Source: Xiphias gladius (Eukaryota > Chordata > Actinopteri > Istiophoriformes > Xiphiidae). Taken from it: a DNA stretch of 64,000 bases. A program made the translations under genes and the position numbers. Location of the stretch: positions 18,759,105 to 18,823,104 of the forward strand of contig NC_053404.1 of NCBI RefSeq assembly GCF_016859285.1. The letters are read 5' to 3'. The first letter of the stretch is position 1; each line of letters opens with the position of its first letter. The notes under the pieces are model-generated. The model saw only the letters and a program-made list of their open reading frames with translations, made no database searches and was not told where the DNA came from. Positions 1 through 19,142 of the stretch are shown here, piece after piece.

Positions 1-95
1 CTGGACTTCTCCAGCAGCCAGCGAGATGTGTAATTAGATTAGCTAATCAAGCGGAGGCAGAAGGGTGTTTACCTTTCATTAGCAGGTGTGTGTAC

Positions 96-99
<4 letters not shown>

Positions 100-153
<54 letters not shown>
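100..153. repeat. (GT)n microsatellite
   Basis: About 27 uninterrupted TG units inside a map3k15 intron, followed by a CT-rich tract to about 235. The rest of 1-786 is intron; I saw no exon there. Confidence 0.95.
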
Positions 154-154
<1 letters not shown>

Positions 155-758
155 TTTATCTGTTTCTCCTCTGCTGCTTCCCTTTCTCTCCTCTGACTCT
201 CTTTTTATAGCTCTCTCTCCGTCTCTCTCTCTCTGTTCAACATCAGCATTTAGAGCAGAGCACAAATGACAAATCTGCTCAGAATTGACGGCTGCAGACA
301 AAATACTTAAAGGTAAAATAAAACATAATAAGCAGGTTCTTCTTAACTCACCTGTCAGGACTAAACTAACTCTAATCTCATGTCTTCCGTCTTTTTCAAA
401 ATGAGCTATGATGTTGAATTTTTGTAGCAGAAATTCGATTTTTTTGTACAGAGCAGTTTTACCCAGATGTGATCTGGATTTCAAATGCAAACTGTAAGGT
501 CAGGGTCTATGTTTAAAAGTAGACCAGGTATACCTCAGTTTCAGTTCCTGTCTTTTTGGAATAAGGCCTCCGGTGAGGTCAAACCCGGGTTTCTAATCAG
601 CCTTTTAGATAACACAGGCCAACTTTTACTACCTGTCCAGAAAAGGCACATTTTCGAATCTTGGTTCCGGTCCAACAAAGATTTGTTGACACCGACTGTG
701 AATGAGTCAAATGCCCCTCTTTATCCGGTAGGAACAGTTGTCCCAGGTTAGTATGTAG

Positions 759-8246
<7,488 letters not shown>

Positions 8247-9215
8247 TGAGGCGCATGGACTACAACTCTGGAGGACTCTGTTTTGCAGAAACACGCACAT
8301 CCACACACTACCAGCCCTGCATGGCCGCCTCTTTCTCCTCTCTTCCTCCGCTGTGCCTTTTCATGTTGTAGCCTCCGCGTCGTACGCACAGGACTGACTG
8401 AGTCTCTGCTCATCTGTGCATCTCCCTACAGAGTCAGACTTTACCAGACCAAAGCGCTTCAGTGCAGGCACTACTTTATGTATCTTTATGTGCACTTAAA
8501 TGTGTATTTGCGCCACAATATGTACTTTTGCTTGAGGATTTTCTAAGAAAAATGCATCTTGATAAACAAGGAATCCCCCATTTCCTTCCTTTTATGTATG
8601 AAATGCCAGCTGTGGACTTGAAAGGTGACCGTAAAATGTTTGTGGCTCGTTTCTTCACGGAGAACTCAGGTTTTTACAGTCAAGAAAAAAGTATTTCAAA
8701 AACTCCATTAAAAACTTTTCAAAATTGCATCGCTCAGAACTGCTCTAAACTCGCTGATTATGCTGCAGAAGGGATTTGAAAAGGTTCTATAAATGGTTTG
8801 ATTATTTGATTGGAATTCCATTTGTAATAATTATTCCAAAACTGTGCAAAGGGGGATACACAAGCGAATGCAGGTACTATCTACTGCCCTAGTCTGTGTC
8901 AGCTAAAGCCTAGTGCCTTAACTTTTGTAAGATAAAAATAATGTAGCCACACTGAGATGATTTATTGAAACATGCACAGATCATGACCGCCAGCCCATCA
9001 CTGCCTTTATATTTGTACGCATGTTATTTATTAGTTGTGTAAGATTTCCTTTATATTCTTATTTAAGTAGCTGTTATTTTCTCCTCTGTGTGTACTTGTA
9101 TTTAAATGTTGTTGTTTTTTTTTTTTTTATTCCGACTATTATATGTACGTATGTGCTTGTCTGTTTCCTGGTTGCTTTACAACTGCAATAAACCCGGAAA
9201 TAATGGAACTGTTGT
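8247..9215 (+). other. map3k15: 3' UTR of the map3k15-like gene
   Basis: Sequence between the TGA at 8244-8246 and the first good poly(A) signal downstream. It is AT-richer than the exons. The 105-codon open frame at 8462-8779 inside it has no recognisable domain and is probably chance. The 3' end is inferred from the signal alone. Confidence 0.6.
9187..9192 (+). terminator. map3k15: Poly(A) signal AATAAA of the map3k15-like gene
   Basis: A canonical AATAAA about 940 bases after the stop codon, followed by GT-rich sequence (tgttgtcacctgtc) suited to cleavage. No earlier AATAAA was seen after the stop. Confidence 0.6.
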
Positions 9216-9829
9216 CACCTGTCACTGAGCTATTTATGTGGGCTGTGTTTAGTAAGAATAGTAAGAACTGAAGACAAAATTAAATATGACACTTTCACTT
9301 TTGTGACGTAAATTTTTCATGTCCCGACATACACCTACCGCATATTTGCGAACACATGCCTAATCATACCGACGCCCGTTGTCATTTTCATTTTTTGGCC
9401 TTCTGACATAGTCTTTAAGGACAACACAGAGGCCCCCGCAGAGTCTCGCAGAGAAAGTGAAGAGACAGAGTGACCTCAGAGTCAAAGGGGCAGCCCACAC
9501 ACACCTCACGTCACTGCTGATCTTTGTCGGATTGTATAAACTACCTTCATACCTGAGCGTCTTAGCCTATTCCACACTCCTTTTATCTGCTACCCGTAGG
9601 CCTTTTACCTGCCTGAGACCTGTTTGCCTAATTGTGTACAGCACGACCTCTTACCTACTGTCACTTCCTCTCTCGGCTCTGCAGATTTTATTATTGTTAT
9701 TTGGCTGCCTTCCAGTCTCGACGGTAAGACGGTTTTTGATCAAAGATCTGAGTAAACTACCTGCTGAGCCAAACTACTTAGTCATCGGAGTCACCTGAGG
9801 CCAAGTGCGACTTGAGGAGCGAAAGAGGC

Positions 9830-10190
9830 CATCTACGTTCGATTAGAGAAACCATCCCGCAACAGAGGAGGAGGAGGCCTATGACTACCACTCATCCCCC
9901 ACCTACGATGCTGTGCTTTTTCGTGAGATTTAGTGACCATTCACACTTGGCCCCGCGTGACTCCAACGACTCTTAACAGCTGTCGCTACAACAGCCCAGG
10001 AGCACTAAGAAACCAAGTGACATCAGTGGCCTTGATAACGACCCCACAGGGGTTAAATACCTGGGACTCCCCACCGCCCAGCCGGAAATGAAGAGGCCTC
10101 TTGGGTGAAAGGTGAAATGTCTTCAAGTGGCCACAGCCAAGTCCAGTTGCCCGTGATTCGATCCCTCTTGATTAACCATGACCCGAATGA
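9830..10190. repeat. Dispersed-repeat-like sequence downstream of map3k15
   Basis: The stretch with caacgactcttaacagctg, cttgataacgacccc and gtgaaatgtcttcaag reads like an interspersed repeat I recall from many fish genomic sequences. The class cannot be assigned by eye. The recognition is from memory, so it is tentative. Confidence 0.4.
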
Positions 10191-10194
10191 CCGA

Positions 10195-10330
10195 AAATCT
10201 ACACAGACATGCTAACGTTTAGCAGATATATATTGTTTTTACCATGTTCAAGGGATTAGTTTAGCATGTTTCCATGCTAACAATTGCCAATTAGCAGTAA
10301 ACCGAAAGTACAGGTGAGATAAGGGATCAC
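10195..10330. repeat. Fragment of a GCTAACA-rich dispersed repeat (copy 1 of 3)
   Basis: Contains gctaacgtttagcagatat, ttaccatgttcaaggg, catgctaacaattg and aattagcagtaaac. Related wording occurs at 22290-22520 and 56185-56455 in this window, so it belongs to one interspersed family. It lies just downstream of the CCL28-like gene's 3' end. Confidence 0.65.
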
Positions 10331-10422
10331 AAACCTACTGACCTACTGTAGCATACAGTAGGTGAAAGACCTGTCTTCTCTCTGCCATGATAAAAGACAA
10401 CAGATAGTTGAATGCATTTACA

Positions 10423-10428
10423 TTTATT
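10423..10428 (-). terminator. Poly(A) signal candidate for the CCL28-like gene
   Basis: TTTATT on the + strand (AATAAA on the minus strand), about 200 bases past the TAA. It is a plausible 3' end, not proven. Confidence 0.45.
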
Positions 10429-10628
10429 TTACACAATGAGCTGATGTATTTTTCCAGAGCAACGTGCATCAACGTAAGTGGCTGATACCTTCTCTAACGC
10501 ATATGGCCGCTGACAGGGATCTTTTCAGAGCCTTTTAAATAGAGACAATGTCTCAGTTCAGTAACAGAGGACTAGTATTAATAGTGATAAAGGATGGTTG
10601 TCGAGTTTGGGTACAGTGTGTTCAGGTT

Positions 10629-13304
10629 TTAGTCTTCCTCCTGTAGGCGGTCGGGGCTTCTCGTTCCCTTACGAGCTTTTCTGTTGTTGCTGGATAGAAA
10701 CACAAAACAAGTGAGTCTGCATTACTACATCACGGGGACAGAATGAGTATTGGATGGCAGCACATTGCACGGTTTAAGATTACATTACATTTTTTCTCTG
10801 TGCACTTAAAAGATAAAGGTGTGTATCAGGTTAAGACTAGAAAGAATAGGGCAGTGAAAATATGTATTGTTTGTGTAAGCTTGTTGCCATTTTGCCAATT
10901 TTTTTTGTTTTCCTCTCTTTTATTTTATTTAAGTATATTATACCACCCGCACGAGACTATAACTGACCTTCCAGTAAGCTCCCACTTGAGTTACTGTTGC
11001 TCTTCCTGTCAAGCTTTCAATTCTCGTATGGCAAATTTTTACCACTCGAAATTCTGACCGCAGCGGCGGAAATGACAACAGCAAGGAGCAGAGTTTAGCA
11101 GCTGTAGCTAGCTAGCTAATTCAGCTAACAGGCTAAACGAGTTGGGCTTCTCCGGCTGATCTTTTAACGTTTCGTTTTTTTTTTTTTCTTAAAAAAGAAC
11201 CTCGTAATGGGGTACTGAATATGCACTTGATGGCTAGAAGACTGAGGCTAAAGCTAGCAGTTCCCGGGCTAAAAGTGCAGCAATCTCATGCATATAAAGA
11301 AACGGCATTCTTGCATCATAGGGCATAGCTAGTTAGCATGGTTTGGTGGAGTGCAACTTAGTTTAATCCGAGAAAGAGCAGGATATAGCTGCTGACTTTA
11401 AGTTAATTTCTGATTTGGGGAAATACTACACAGAAGATGTGGTAGTCGTGAACAGGGCTTTTTTTCATTTTTATTTTTTTAACATAACCTGTAACCTCCA
11501 CAAGCTGATGTAACTAGTAAGTTAACGCGCTCCTTGCTTTTTGAAGTAACTCTCGATCCCTACTGTAGCTAGTTAGTGGGACGTGCTAATGATTGCAGCC
11601 TATGCTAAAGCATATTTCTTAGAATTTTGTGCTTGTGCCTTTGGTTTTGGGTAGGTTTAAAAAAAAAAAAAAAAAACAAGACTCCACCCTCGATCTGTAC
11701 TGATGTTACTCTCACTTTAACCTCATGTGCACTGCTTCGTCATCCAAGGCTCGACAGGCTTGCTCTGCCTACAGAGGGGCGGTATATCAGAAATGGAAAG
11801 TGGAAGTGGTAAAAGAGTTATTTTGTGCATTGTTAAATAGCTTTGTGTGGTTGTGTGTCCATGTTACCACAAAATTGCAAGAAGTTTTTCCATCTTGGGA
11901 GGTGTCGGGTCCACACATACTTGGCGGCGTTTCCACTTTAGTACACTTGAAGAGAAACAGAAACAATGCAAAAAGTGTCACCGTGGTACAGACTGTCTGA
12001 CGAGCAGCAAAACCGATGAACAGTTGGGAGAAAATAACACCAAAAACGGGTCAGATTGTCATGAGCGAGTCTTGTAAAAATGGGAGGTGATGTTGAGAAA
12101 TTAGAAAGTGGGTCCTCCTGAAAAGGAAAGTAAAGCCAAGCTCATGGAGTCATACTGTGTGTCATACAAAAAGAAATGCACAGGAAAAAAAAAAGGAAGG
12201 ACAAAGCAGGAGAGATAATCTTACACTGCATTAATGTTGCAACCTTCTTTGATGTTCTGCTGCTGGCACTGCACCGTCCTTCCTCTTTTCACGATGGAGT
12301 TCACAGCACGAACTTTGGAGAGAGCCGTACAACAACCACGATGCCCTGAGGCAAGAGGCAAGAGGCAGAAAAGTCGTCTGATGTTCAGAGTCAAATACTT
12401 CAGATAACATCTTGAAGGTTGCTGGCTCATACATCTTTTGAGGGGTTTAGTTTTCCACAGATGTGTTTTATGTTCCAGTGTAGTTTTTTTTCCCTTTTTT
12501 TTCAAAAACATGTCGTTAATGACTCCCTTTGATTGGACAGAATATTAATAAATTACAAGTGATATGAAGTACAGTTTGACCTGCACCGATCAGCCAAAAC
12601 ATTAAAACTGGTAACTGGTTTTAATGTTACGGCTGATCGGTGTACAGCAACCTTTATTGGATTCACAACGACAGACTTCAACTTGCAGAATTCTGGATGT
12701 GTTGCTGAATATTGCGTTGCGTCGGACTAGTCAGCAAACCCAATCCTCATGCAAATGTCTACGTAAACCAGAGGATGATGATGTAAAATGAAGCGAGAGT
12801 CTACGACTGTATTTTTGAACTTATATTTACTCAACTTGAATTATACAAGAACTGATTTTTGTGGAGAGATTGGTAGAAATTTGACATCCTAGAAGAGCTG
12901 CTACGTTCCAAGCCTGCATATAGCAACATTAGCATTCATTTGAAATCTGGCCACCTGATAAATTTAAGTCCAATATTCCCCCCTTTTTTTTAATTTTCTC
13001 TGCCTTTACGCTTTTTTGGCACAGATACAATATATGCGCAAGAAAACAAAACCCTCCCCCCAAAAAAAACTTGACAGGAAGAGGAGGCGATGTATCAGGT
13101 CAAGAATACGTACTTTAAGATAAAAAAATACATAGCGGCCATCTAGACAAGAAACACAACTTACTGCAGTCAAAAAACTGTACTGTAAATCATTTCAATC
13201 TCTGCAAACAATGACTTACCAGCCGCCTGAGCCATAGTGTGCGTGCTGGTACCCATGACGGCCAGCAAAACAAGACCTAGCATAAGAAGAGATAGCAGCC
13301 TCAT
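10629..13304 (-). CDS. ccl28-like: CC chemokine, CCL27/CCL28 type (six-cysteine, CCL28-like)
   Basis: Four exons on the minus strand: 13304-13220, 12345-12225, 11945-11868 and 10689-10629 (TAA), with junction phases 1, 2, 2, giving 114 residues. Exon 1 encodes a signal peptide (MRLLSLLMLGLVLLAVMG). Exon 2 carries the paired cysteines (HRGCCTALSKV) and TVQCQQQNIKEGCNINAV. Exon 3 reads VLKWKRRQVCVDP, the chemokine third strand. Exon 4 is a basic tail (NNRKARKGTRSP). The block GC-NINAV-VLKWKRRQVCVDP parallels CCL28 (DCDLAAVILHVKRRRICVSP). The extra cysteine eight residues before the third canonical one, plus one in the C-terminal region (AILC), matches CCL28's extra disulphide. Role inferred from family: secreted chemoattractant, mucosal or epithelial in mammals. 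CCL27 is the alternative name. Confidence 0.82.
12584..12643. repeat. Short hairpin repeat with caccgatcagcc ends
   Basis: Two arms of about 25 bases, caccgatcagcc... and ...ggctgatcggtg, are reverse complements with two mismatches around a short loop. It lies inside intron 1 of the CCL28-like gene. The arm sequence resembles the end of a fish transposon seen in many genomes (from memory), so this is probably a solo or collapsed terminal inverted repeat. Confidence 0.7.
12930..12985. repeat. Fragment of the 'ggccacctgataaatttaag' dispersed repeat
   Basis: The wording ggccacctgataaatttaag tccaatattc recurs with small changes at 29865-30150 and 49870-50060. This is a short fragment of that family in intron 1 of the CCL28-like gene. 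Confidence 0.6.
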
Positions 13305-16300
13305 TTCGCCAGAGACAATAAGCTGTGGTTCCTGCTACAGGAGTACTGGAATGGGTGTGAAGGTGACGTGGCTGAGTATTGTTTGGGGACACCCGTGGGT
13401 GTCACTGCGGGGAACACAGATCTCAGAGGGAGGGCCTACCGGTCCTTTTTTTGGGTCCGAGTTTGTATTTAGTTGCCTTAGGTTATTTCCGCATATTTCA
13501 CTGCATTTATTTAGAGAAATGTTTCTGTTTTTTTTGTTTTTTTTGTGTTTGGGTGTGGCTTGAACAGGTTAAAGTTAGGTTTTGAACCGATCGAGTAATG
13601 ATTGGTTCAAACTGCCAAATAAAATACCAGATAAGCACTGCACAGGAGCACTTGAACAATTCTTGGCCATACACAGCGAGCTGACCTTAATGTTCTGTTG
13701 GCCAAGCAAAAATGGGATTATGATCAAAGTAAGTATTTTTTATTTGTCTTGGGACCGGGTGTGATCTCCGGCTAAGTAACTTTAGAACTAGATATCAGCT
13801 CCTACGTCAAAGCCTTTCTTTACTTGTGACAAACTGTAGCGGAAGCTGCGGAGATAAGAAAAATCTAAGTGTATGTTTCCTTAACTCTGTCTTGTTTATG
13901 AAAAGCGCCGAGTCATATAATGCGACTTTGTTTTAACTGCAGTTCGACTTCACCCTCAACCCTAACCCTAGCTTGTCACTGGAAACCATGTATCGTTTAC
14001 GTTGAGTGAAATGTTCAAACCCAAGACTTTATTTTTATGGCTGCAACATTCCAGCAAATTAAAACACTGTAGGTGTCTTGAAGAGCGTTTTATCCACATT
14101 TTGCCAAAATTCAACCTGACATATTTGGTATCGTTAGAAACTCTCCGATCTCCACTAGAATGTAAAATAAAGTGCCCTGGGATTCTGACCGCGTGCGGCT
14201 TCAAAACATGAGTTTCAAACAACTGTTCCAGAGGTTTGTCATTATGTGTGATTCCCTCTACATTTTTGACACTTAGATGTAAATAGAAAAATCTTTTTTA
14301 CATCAAAAAGAATGGAACAGATGTGAATCACTATTGCCAGGCACCTTGACATCCCCAATATCAACATTACAAACATTATACAGTATATTATAGATTATAG
14401 ACAGCATCTACATAATTTGGTTATAATGGCAAAGTATAAATAAAAAGGAAGGTAAATAAAATTTTAAGCAGAGAGGATTATTGGGGCAAACCACCAGCCA
14501 CATTTCCTGTTCCAACAAATATATTATCAATTTTGTCCCTCTTGCGATGTACGAATAATTTCTCAGTCTCAGTAGGAAAAACCTTTTCCATCACACCAAT
14601 GTCTTTGATGATTTCAAACCAGTTACCTACTGTTAGTTGCTCAGCCTGTAACGTTTTATGAGTGATTGCTTTTTGGGCCGCTGCAGTAAATATTTTCAGG
14701 AGGTTGTTAATATAAGAACATTGATTATTGCAGCTTTAATGGGTCACTTTAACTCTTTTGAAGGTAAATTAAGCAAGAATTGTTTTTATTTCGATGCTGT
14801 GTGATGTGTAATGTGACCTACAGGAGCAGCCCACAATGTCATACTCAGTGTGTAAACTTCTTTGGCTGATAAACCTGAGTATGATTACAAAGGCCATTAC
14901 ACTTGTCAACAACAGATAAGGTTACTGTCACTATTTAAGCTTCAAAAGCTGGAATCTGTCAAGTGATCGAATTTGTCAGGAATGAATAAAGATGGACTTG
15001 TTTCAAGAAGGAAGTTAATTTCCTCGGCCCATAGAAGAACACGTAAACCTCCAAATAACATAAACACATTAAAAAAAAAATAAAAATCAACACATTTGGA
15101 CTCATGAGGTTAACTGAGGGCTTGTTTTACACCTGCCGCAACACGTTCCCTGTAATCCCTGTCCATTATGTTTGCATTTGCATCAATGGCGGGGCACACC
15201 TTGCCATTGTAAAAAAATGAAAACGCCTTGACAATCCCACTTTGATAATCTGTTACTATTTTAAGATCATCTATTTTTAGCTCCTCAAGGCTGTGGTATA
15301 AAAGTAGCTTTTAAAGTCTCAGCAACCTCATGCACATCATGAAATCCAGAGAATCATATGAAGAGATCTGGTCATTATGTTCTCTGAGGCTTGTACATAT
15401 TATAATTCTTATTCACTGCAAACAAGTATGTAGCCGGAGTGAATGATGACATCCATGAAGCCTTCGGGTCCTATGGAAACATCAAAATTAACACCAATGC
15501 CTAATTTATGTGTGTTTGAATTCCAAGATTTAAGTGTAAAATTATATGGAAAATACAGGGAGTTTGGTGCACACAAAGCTACATGTGCATGTGTTTAAAG
15601 AGCAGGAAACTGTTCATAGTTCTTGATATCACACAATGCACTTTGTTGATACCGAACTGATTGTGTGGTTACTGCGCCTGCGAGGTCGAACGTCTTCACC
15701 CTGCAAAAGGTCCAAATTGCGCAGAAAAATTTACGTTTTAAAAAATACCGCGTACGCGTGGACTGGGCCAGAGAGAACTGTAGCCTGCTGTTGACTGCTT
15801 AGAAAGGCCCAGGCTAAGGCTCTGCATCAGAGGGTAGCAAGTAGCCTCTTTAGAAAAAAATCAGAAGCGAAACCGTGTGATTCGGCCTTCGACTCCCGGG
15901 TTCAGCAGATGAGGAGGCGAAATTCCTCCAGTGAGGAAGACACTGGAGAAAAGAACGCAGAGGCAAGTGTTGTACCAATTCATTGCTGAAGGTAAATCTT
16001 CTGAGGGTGACGGAGTGCTCTGTACTTTCCCGTGGCGGGCGTAGCTACCACTATAATCGTGACTGTTTTATTGTGTTCGGGGCCCTTCATTATTTTTTTA
16101 TTTTTTTTTTTTATGGCAGGCACTGATTCCATACGCGGACGTTTGTGTGATCACGAAATAAACTCTGAAAGACGATCTCTGGGTGTGAAATCTGCCTTTG
16201 GACGTTCGCCGAGACTCTTGTACAGGTACCCACAAATGAAACTGAACTGAGTCGGAAAGTGTTAACGGTGTGTTCAAAAAGGCACAGCCCAAGTTACTTT

Positions 16301-18800
16301 GAGGTCAGTAAGAAGCTTTTCACTGTTTTTTATCTAGTTTTATGTTTATGTAAGTTAGGGTTCCAATATTACTGCCGATGATTTAGGATTTACAGGTTTA
16401 TTAAAAAGACCCCTGATTCATTAGAAAACTTGACATGATACTTGCTTGTTTCCTCAGACATGGATCGGAGTTCTCTTAAGGTTTCATCCTATGTTAGTTG
16501 TTGACGTCATCCAGTGGTTGACACACTGGTGCCATGTGGTTGATGTATTGCAAGCAGAGACGGTAAAAACAGACAAGCACGAGCGACGCTGCAGATGTCG
16601 CTCTGTAGAGCGAATTCGCTTGAAAGGCAGAGATGTTTTCCCAAAGGCCGAAGAAAGGGATTCTTTAATCTCTTCTGCCATCATCATAAAAGTCAGCAGG
16701 TAAGCTGACTCTTACTTATTCAAGGCCTGACTGCCCCACACTAAAACCATAAAGTGCTATCACGCCCCTTGTTTCATTTCACTTTGATCTTTGGGAGTGC
16801 TGCTCGTCAATAAGAATTAAATCATTGCTGCTATTTCCCGGCTCGCTTGATGGGAAAGCAAAAAAATGAAAATGCTCCCAGCCTGTAAAGACATGATTAT
16901 TCCAACTAACTTCATGACAGGTATTAAAATTGTTGCTGGGAGAGAGACATCACCGTAGGTCCTCAATAAACACAAGGTCCACACTGACCTTGTTTGTCCC
17001 TCTCCACTGTACACATCGTGTACGTGTTAGTAATTAGTAATTGATTTTTGGTTACTTTTTTAGGCACAATTTTATTTAGTAAAATCCACCATGGAAGCAC
17101 AATATATAGTTGAATAAATAAGGCCTTAAAACTAGAAAACCCAGGGTCCCATTCCAAAATGGGGCATCAAGATTATGTAATAATGCAAGTGTTGCGTGAT
17201 TTAAGCTTAGACAGTGGTTTGTTTTTGTGGCGCAAACGGTGTTAACAAACAAATATGCAGTTCATTTTAGAAGCCTTCAGGGCCCCCCGGGGCGTTTGCC
17301 CGCTTTGCCTGCTTGGAAATCCGGAGCACTGGTGTGAAGATTTAACGGGTCAACGGAGTCGTACGTGCACATTCCCTCGGAAGCAGACCTTCACTTTAAA
17401 AGAAAAACAAACAAACAAACAAACGCAGACACACACACACACACTATGTGCAGACTTGAGGTAAACCTCAGCTGTACATGGTTACTGATTTTTCCAGATT
17501 TTGTCAAACACATATTCCAGTAGAGTTGTCACTAGTGACTATAGCAATGATTAGATTATTTGACCTTTCTAGATCCTCGGGTATCATTTTGTCTCTTCTA
17601 TGGGGTATGTCTTTCTTGGGGCAATGCGAAATGGAATTTTGCATCGCTGCAAGGGAGGGAGTTGAATTGAAAAAAATTATAAGAGGAAGTAAAGGGAAAA
17701 AAAAACAAAAGGCCTCCAGCTGTAAGTGCCTAAAGTATACACCTCTGTGCTTACGCTCAAGAGCACACTGTTTACTATCTTATGAAAGTCATCATTAACT
17801 AAAGTTAAGATTAGCAATGCGCTCTCATATTTGGGAGTTTTTCGTCACATCACAAATACTTGAAAGGGTATTCACTCCTTAGAAAACGTGAAATACAAAC
17901 TTTTAAAGCTGCATTAATCAGATTTCAGCATTTATGGAGCCAAAAAAACAAAAAAAACAACAAAAAAAAAACAACCATAAAAACAAAAACTGTTGGTAAA
18001 CAGTTTTTTTTGCATCCACATCCAGCAGACACAGAGCAACATCAGCATTGATTTGGAGTCATTTTTATGTCAACTTGATGAATGGAAGACCAATACTTGC
18101 TCTGATTTAAGCTCTGTCTTGGTCTCTGAACAACTCCTCAGAAAAATATCATGGTCATTGGCTAAATTCAGCTAGATTGTAGATTGTGTTCACTATCAAG
18201 TTGCTAACTTTGTCTGCCTGCCGTTTGGTGCCAAGCAGGTTGCTGAGGGCGGTAAGACTGAACCATGCTCTAAATGTCCCAGTCGAAATCAAAACAATCA
18301 GCTAGAATAGGCTTAAAAAGGGTATTGTTGATTACAATACCACAAGTGTCCTATTTCAAATTAGAGAGTCGACAGCAGGGCTGTTTTTAGTAAGCTGGGG
18401 CAAGTCCAAGTCAAGTCTCAAGTCATGTCAAAGCAAGTCATATCCAGGTTAGTCAAGTTCTTCAGGTCTTGTATCACTGACCATTAAAACATTTTCTTTT
18501 AAGGTAGTGCTTTTTTCCACATTGCTGAGGTCAAGTACTTTCAATCAAAGGGTGCATTAATGAAATATGTGACCAACGGCTGTAACTGTGCAAGGACTAC
18601 TGCCGTAATTAGTTTGAGTTTTTGCCAGAATTGACAAAACTTGAGTCAAATCAACCCTCAAGTCTCAAGCAAGTCAAGCTTCACTGCAAGACAACTCCAA
18701 ATCCAACTGACTAACTGGCTTTTTTGGCCACGTAGGGCCAGTGGATTGTCTCATCGTTTTCACGTTGTCATTTCATACATTGTTTTTATTATCTATTATT
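13305..18800. other. Intergenic region between the two chemokine genes
   Basis: About 5.5 kb, AT-rich and mostly unique to the eye. It contains the isolated exon-like block at 16458-16699, a fragment at about 18200-18240 resembling the 29865 and 49870 repeat, and the caagtc-rich degenerate repeat from 18398. It should hold the divergent promoters of the CCL28-like and CCL20-like genes. Nothing else was supported. Confidence 0.6.
18398..18700. repeat. Degenerate caagtc-rich tandem repeat
   Basis: Many imperfect copies of caagtc / aagtctcaagtc, densest at 18405-18460 and again at 18630-18700. This is a low-complexity minisatellite lying 0.4-0.7 kb upstream of the CCL20-like gene. Confidence 0.6.
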
Positions 18801-19011
18801 AATTTATTGATTATAGCTACTTGAAGCCAAGTCTCGAGAAGCTTGAACTCTCAATATAAAAAACATCGACGTAGTAGCTTCGTACGATTCTATAATGCTC
18901 TATTACATTTCACAACTGTTGTTGGAGCTGTTCGGGCAGGAGCTCTTTCCCTGGCTCGCTTCCACTGCCATAACAATGGCATGTGGAATTACACAATTGT
19001 GCTCATCGGGG

Positions 19012-19021
19012 GGAAAATCCC
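19012..19021 (-). promoter_or_regulatory. kappaB-type site (GGGATTTTCC on the minus strand)
   Basis: Read on the minus strand, the ten bases match the NF-kappaB consensus GGGRNWYYCC exactly. It sits 10 bases upstream of a TATA-like box and 120 bases before the chemokine ATG, where an inflammatory chemokine promoter would carry it. Function is inferred from position and motif. Confidence 0.6.
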
Positions 19022-19031
19022 AGGGACACGC

Positions 19032-19038
19032 TATTTAA
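19032..19038 (+). promoter_or_regulatory. TATA-like box of the CCL20-like gene
   Basis: TATTTAA about 105 bases upstream of the ATG, predicting transcription start near 19060-19070 and a short CT-rich leader. Paired with the kappaB-type site immediately upstream. Confidence 0.55.
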
Positions 19039-19142
19039 GGAGTCAGTGCAATGCGGTCTCTCTCACCCTCTCTCACTCACTCTCACTCTGGACACCTCAC
19101 ACTGTCACAGACCGGCAGAGCAAGCAAACCAACTGTGGAAGC

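Noticed and set aside
47-490. Minus-strand 147-codon frame with a His-Thr run
   Set aside because: The run is the translated (GT)n repeat in a map3k15 intron; the rest lacks features.
8462-8779. 105-codon frame after the map3k15 stop
   Set aside because: It lies in the 3' UTR before the poly(A) signal, with no domain or splice context.
9457-9798. 113-codon frame downstream of map3k15
   Set aside because: Low-complexity Leu/Ser composition, no recognisable family; adjacent to a dispersed repeat.
15870-15920. tRNA-like B-box wording (ttcgactcccgggttc)
   Set aside because: No matching A-box or cloverleaf could be drawn.
17255-17464. Cys-rich frame GVCPLCLLGNPEHWCEDL as a partner exon for the block at 16458
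   Set aside because: Phase and chemokine spacing do not fit, and the frame runs into a CA repeat.
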